A DNA stretch of 64,000 bases from GCA-003244245 sp963822695 (GTDB lineage Bacteria > Actinomycetota > Actinomycetes > Mycobacteriales > Pseudonocardiaceae): assembly GCA_963822695.1 (NCBI GenBank), contig CAWGJH010000028.1, forward strand, positions 23,520 to 87,519, in the 5' to 3' direction. The notes under the pieces were generated by a model. It saw only the letters and a program-made list of their open reading frames with translations. It was not told where the DNA came from and searched no databases. Within the stretch, counting starts at the first letter, position 1; each line of letters opens with the position of its first letter. Made by a program: the position numbers and the translations under genes. This document shows positions 61,835-64,000 of the stretch, in pieces.

Positions 61835-62809
61835 GTGGGCAAGGTGCAGCGGTTCGAGCGTCGGTTGCAGGGTATGGTCGGTGACGTCTTTGCCAGGGTC
61901 TTCGGCGGTAGCGTGGTGCCGCAGGAGGTGGCGCAGGCGCTCCAGCGTGAGGCTGACGACAACGCACGTCCGCTCGCGGGGGGGCGAGTGCTCGCGCCTA
62001 ACCGTTACACAGTGACACTCGGGGCGGCCGATCATGACCGGCTGGCAGGCGACGAGCAGCGGGTGATCCGGATGTTGAAGGACTGCATCCAGAGCCACCT
62101 CGCAGAGCAGGCGTGGGATGTCTATGGAGACGTTGTGGTGGCGCTGAGGCGGTCTGAGACGCTGCACACGGGACAGTTCCGCACCAGCTCGTCCGTCGAT
62201 CCCGACACACCGCAACCTCGTACCGCAGGAGACCGAGCCATGAGCCAGCAACAGGGCGGTTACGCCGGGGACGCCCAGGGCGGCCAGTATCGTCACGAGA
62301 TCGCATCCGAGGCCGCCCCGGATTACGGTCAGCCAGCTGGCTATGACTTTTCGGACTCCCGGTACGTCCAGGACCAGTACGTTCAGGACCAGAGTCACCA
62401 GTACGGCTATGACCAGGGTGGCAGCTACCAGCCGGGCTACCAACACTACGACGAGCAGGCCTACGGCCAGTACGGCGGCGGGCAGCCAGGGTACGGCTAT
62501 GGTCACGGTGACTACCGCCAGCTTTCGGCGTCGCTCATCCTGGACGACGGGTCGGATCGGTACCACCAGTTGACCGAGGGCACCACCGTGGTGGGCCGCG
62601 GCCAGGACGCTCAGTTCCGGCTGCCGGATACCGGCGTGTCCCGGCGACACCTGGAGATCACCTGGGACGGCCAGACAGCGACGCTTGCCGACCTCGGGTC
62701 CACCAACGGCACGACGGTCAACGGAACGCCGGTACAGACCTGGCAGCTCGTCGACGGCGACGTGGTGCGGGTTGGGCAGTCTCGGCTCGTCTTCCGTACC
62801 CAGGGTTGA
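61835..62809 (+). CDS. fhaA: FHA-domain protein FhaA
   Basis: A 324-aa protein. Residues 1-120 are the DUF3662 N-terminal domain (RFERRLQGMVGDVFARVFGG, VVPQEVAQALQREADDNARP), then a Tyr/Gln/Gly-rich linker (GYAGDAQGGQYR to GYGYGHGDYRQ), then an FHA domain from about residue 225: VVGRGQDAQFRLPDTGVSRR, LADLGSTNGTTVNG. FHA domains bind phosphothreonine; FhaA acts with PknA/PknB in cell-wall control. GTG 61835 follows AAAGGAGGT. First gene of the fhaA-fhaB-pstP cluster. Confidence 0.94.
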   Translation: MGKVQRFERRLQGMVGDVFARVFGGSVVPQEVAQALQREADDNARPLAGGRVLAPNRYTVTLGAADHDRLAGDEQRVIRMLKDCIQSHLAEQAWDVYGDVVVALRRSETLHTGQFRTSSSVDPDTPQPRTAGDRAMSQQQGGYAGDAQGGQYRHEIASEAAPDYGQPAGYDFSDSRYVQDQYVQDQSHQYGYDQGGSYQPGYQHYDEQAYGQYGGGQPGYGYGHGDYRQLSASLILDDGSDRYHQLTEGTTVVGRGQDAQFRLPDTGVSRRHLEITWDGQTATLADLGSTNGTTVNGTPVQTWQLVDGDVVRVGQSRLVFRTQG

Positions 62810-62890
62810 GACCCCAGTGTCATGGCCCCCACGTATTGGCCCTATGAATGGCATTGACCACGACGCGACCTAGCAGAGACGACCTTCAGC

Positions 62891-63346
62891 GTGCCGGAGC
62901 TGGTGCTACAGCTGACCAGAGCGGGTTTTCTCCTCCTGCTCTGGATGTTTGTTGTTGCCGCGCTTCGCGTCGTGCGCTCCGACCTGTACGCGGCGTCCGG
63001 GCTGCGGGCCAGTCTCCCGATGTCCCGCCGGGGTGTTCGCGCGGAGCGCAACCGGACGCCCCGCCAGCTGGTGGTCACCGCGGGCGGGCTGGCGGGCACC
63101 CGCATCTCGCTGGACGGCAGACCCATCCTCATCGGCCGTGCCGACGACTCCACGCTGGTGCTCGATGACGACTACGCGTCCACCCGGCATGCCCGCCTCG
63201 GTTTCCAGGGCGGGGACTGGTTCCTGGAGGATCTGGGCTCCACCAATGGCACCTACCTGGACCGAGCTAAGGTCACCGGACCTACCCGGGTTCCCCTTGG
63301 GGTCCCGATCCGCATCGGCAAGACGGTGATCGAGCTGCGCTCATGA
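62891..63346 (+). CDS. fhaB: FHA-domain protein FhaB
   Basis: A 151-aa protein: one N-terminal span (LTRAGFLLLLWMFVVAALRV), then an FHA domain with ILIGRADDSTLVLDDDYAST, RHARLGFQGGDWFLEDLGST and NGTYLD. FhaB links kinase signalling to wall synthesis in actinobacteria. Its stop overlaps the pstP start (ATGA), so the two are co-translated. Confidence 0.94.
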   Translation: MPELVLQLTRAGFLLLLWMFVVAALRVVRSDLYAASGLRASLPMSRRGVRAERNRTPRQLVVTAGGLAGTRISLDGRPILIGRADDSTLVLDDDYASTRHARLGFQGGDWFLEDLGSTNGTYLDRAKVTGPTRVPLGVPIRIGKTVIELRS

Positions 63347-64000
63347 CTCTGGTCCTCCGCTACGCAGCCCGGAGCGATCGCGGCCTGGTCCGGCAGAACA
63401 ACCAGGACGCGGTGTACGCGGGTCCGCGCCTGCTGGCGCTGGCCGACGGGATGGGCGGTCACGCGGCCGGTGAGATAGCGTCGAAAGCTGTCATCGCCGC
63501 ATTCGCTCCGCTGGACGACGACGAACCCGGCAACGACCTGCTCGATCAGCTGCACGAGGCCACCCTTGCGGGTAATGCCGCGATCAGTGAGCTGGTCCGC
63601 GAGGATCCCGGACGGGAGGGCATGGGCACCACGCTGACCGCGGTGCTCTTCGGTGGAAACAAGATCGGCCTGGTCCATGTCGGCGACTCCCGCGCCTACC
63701 TCTTGCGCGACGGCGCGCTCAGCCAGATCACCCACGACGACACCTTCGTCCAGTCGTTGATCGACGAGGGCCGGATCTCCGAGCACGAGGCCAGCCACCA
63801 TCCGCAGCGCTCACTGCTGCTCAAGGCGCTCACCGGGCACGCGGTGGAGCCCTCACTCACCGTGCGAGAAGCCTTCGCCGGGGATCGCTACCTGCTGTGT
63901 TCCGATGGGCTTTCCAGCGTGGTCAGCGCCGAGACCCTGGCTGACGGGTTGACGATCTCCGATCCGCGGGCTTGCGCCGACCGGCTCATCGAGCTGGCTC
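63343..64000 (+). CDS. pstP: Serine/threonine phosphatase PstP, C-terminus outside window
   Basis: Partial PP2C-type phosphatase, about 219 residues before the window ends. Metal-binding motifs are seen in order: RSDRGLVRQNNQDAVYAG, LALADGMGGHAAGEIASKAV, VHVGDSRAYLLRDG and LLCSDGLSSVVS. PstP reverses PknA/PknB phosphorylation. rodA, pbpA, pknA and pknB are expected to follow outside the window. Confidence 0.94.
   Translation, partial: MTLVLRYAARSDRGLVRQNNQDAVYAGPRLLALADGMGGHAAGEIASKAVIAAFAPLDDDEPGNDLLDQLHEATLAGNAAISELVREDPGREGMGTTLTAVLFGGNKIGLVHVGDSRAYLLRDGALSQITHDDTFVQSLIDEGRISEHEASHHPQRSLLLKALTGHAVEPSLTVREAFAGDRYLLCSDGLSSVVSAETLADGLTISDPRACADRLIELA

Noticed and set aside
61400..62854. 484-codon reverse frame spanning tRNA-Leu and fhaA
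   Set aside because: It crosses a certain tRNA and FhaA's FHA domain and has no domain of its own.

Overview
The window is high-GC actinomycete chromosome, most likely from the Pseudonocardiales (an inference). The evidence is the XRE/DUF397 gene pairs, a 13E12-type HNH remnant, an actinobacterial M-box, and the tRNA-Leu, fhaA, fhaB, pstP block at the right end. That last block is the start of the conserved signalling and cell-wall cluster found near the origin in many actinobacteria.

Layout. 1-6.3 kb: APC permease (partial), MgtC-like protein, an extra SEDS (RodA/FtsW) protein, a broken XRE gene with its DUF397 partner, and a VWA membrane protein. 6.5-10.4 kb: sugar-type ABC importer operon whose ATPase is frameshifted. 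10.4-16.9 kb: a decayed zone in which a TPR-type regulator, an acyl-CoA dehydrogenase, an AMP-forming ligase and a CoA-transferase all carry several frameshifts. 17.1-23.0 kb: intact MFS transporter, GH88-like hydrolase, FAD monooxygenase, alpha/beta hydrolase and TetR regulator, probably the remaining part of the same catabolic or tailoring locus. 23.0-27.7 kb: metal homeostasis, with a cobalamin riboswitch before cbiM, then an M-box magnesium riboswitch before an NRAMP-type transporter and a soluble MgtE-like protein. 27.7-36.9 kb: accessory island with a NYN protein, toxin-like genes, a broken pentapeptide-repeat gene, a group II intron maturase remnant, small His/Cys proteins, a TPR-type XRE regulator, a DUF6247/RelE toxin-antitoxin pair and an HNH remnant.

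36.9-52.1 kb: mostly intact housekeeping genes. These are an aldo/keto reductase, tatA-tatB, a GABA locus (gabT, class II amidotransferase, divergent gadB), a PadR operon with a perfect operator palindrome, UDP-glucose dehydrogenase, a RecB-like nuclease, a four-gene osmoprotectant ABC importer and an XRE/TPR regulator. 52.4-59.4 kb: small Cys protein, DJ-1/PfpI protein, an intact XRE/DUF397 pair, a 626-aa protein with a HEPN-like RNase motif, a solitary HicB and a 2'-5' RNA ligase. 59.7-61.5 kb: the most unusual locus, a tandem duplication of about 0.96 kb. Each copy encodes an 82-83 aa peptide with a nearly invariant N-terminal half and a variable glycine-rich C-terminal half, followed by conserved RNA hairpins and a terminator. 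tRNA-Leu(CAG), fhaA, fhaB and partial pstP close the window.

Main candidates for new biology are the tandem glycine-rich peptide locus, the M-box/NRAMP/MgtE-like magnesium module with a short leader ORF, a family of five small H...ALCG...CxxC proteins, and the HEPN-like protein. No CRISPR array, integrase or transposase was seen.
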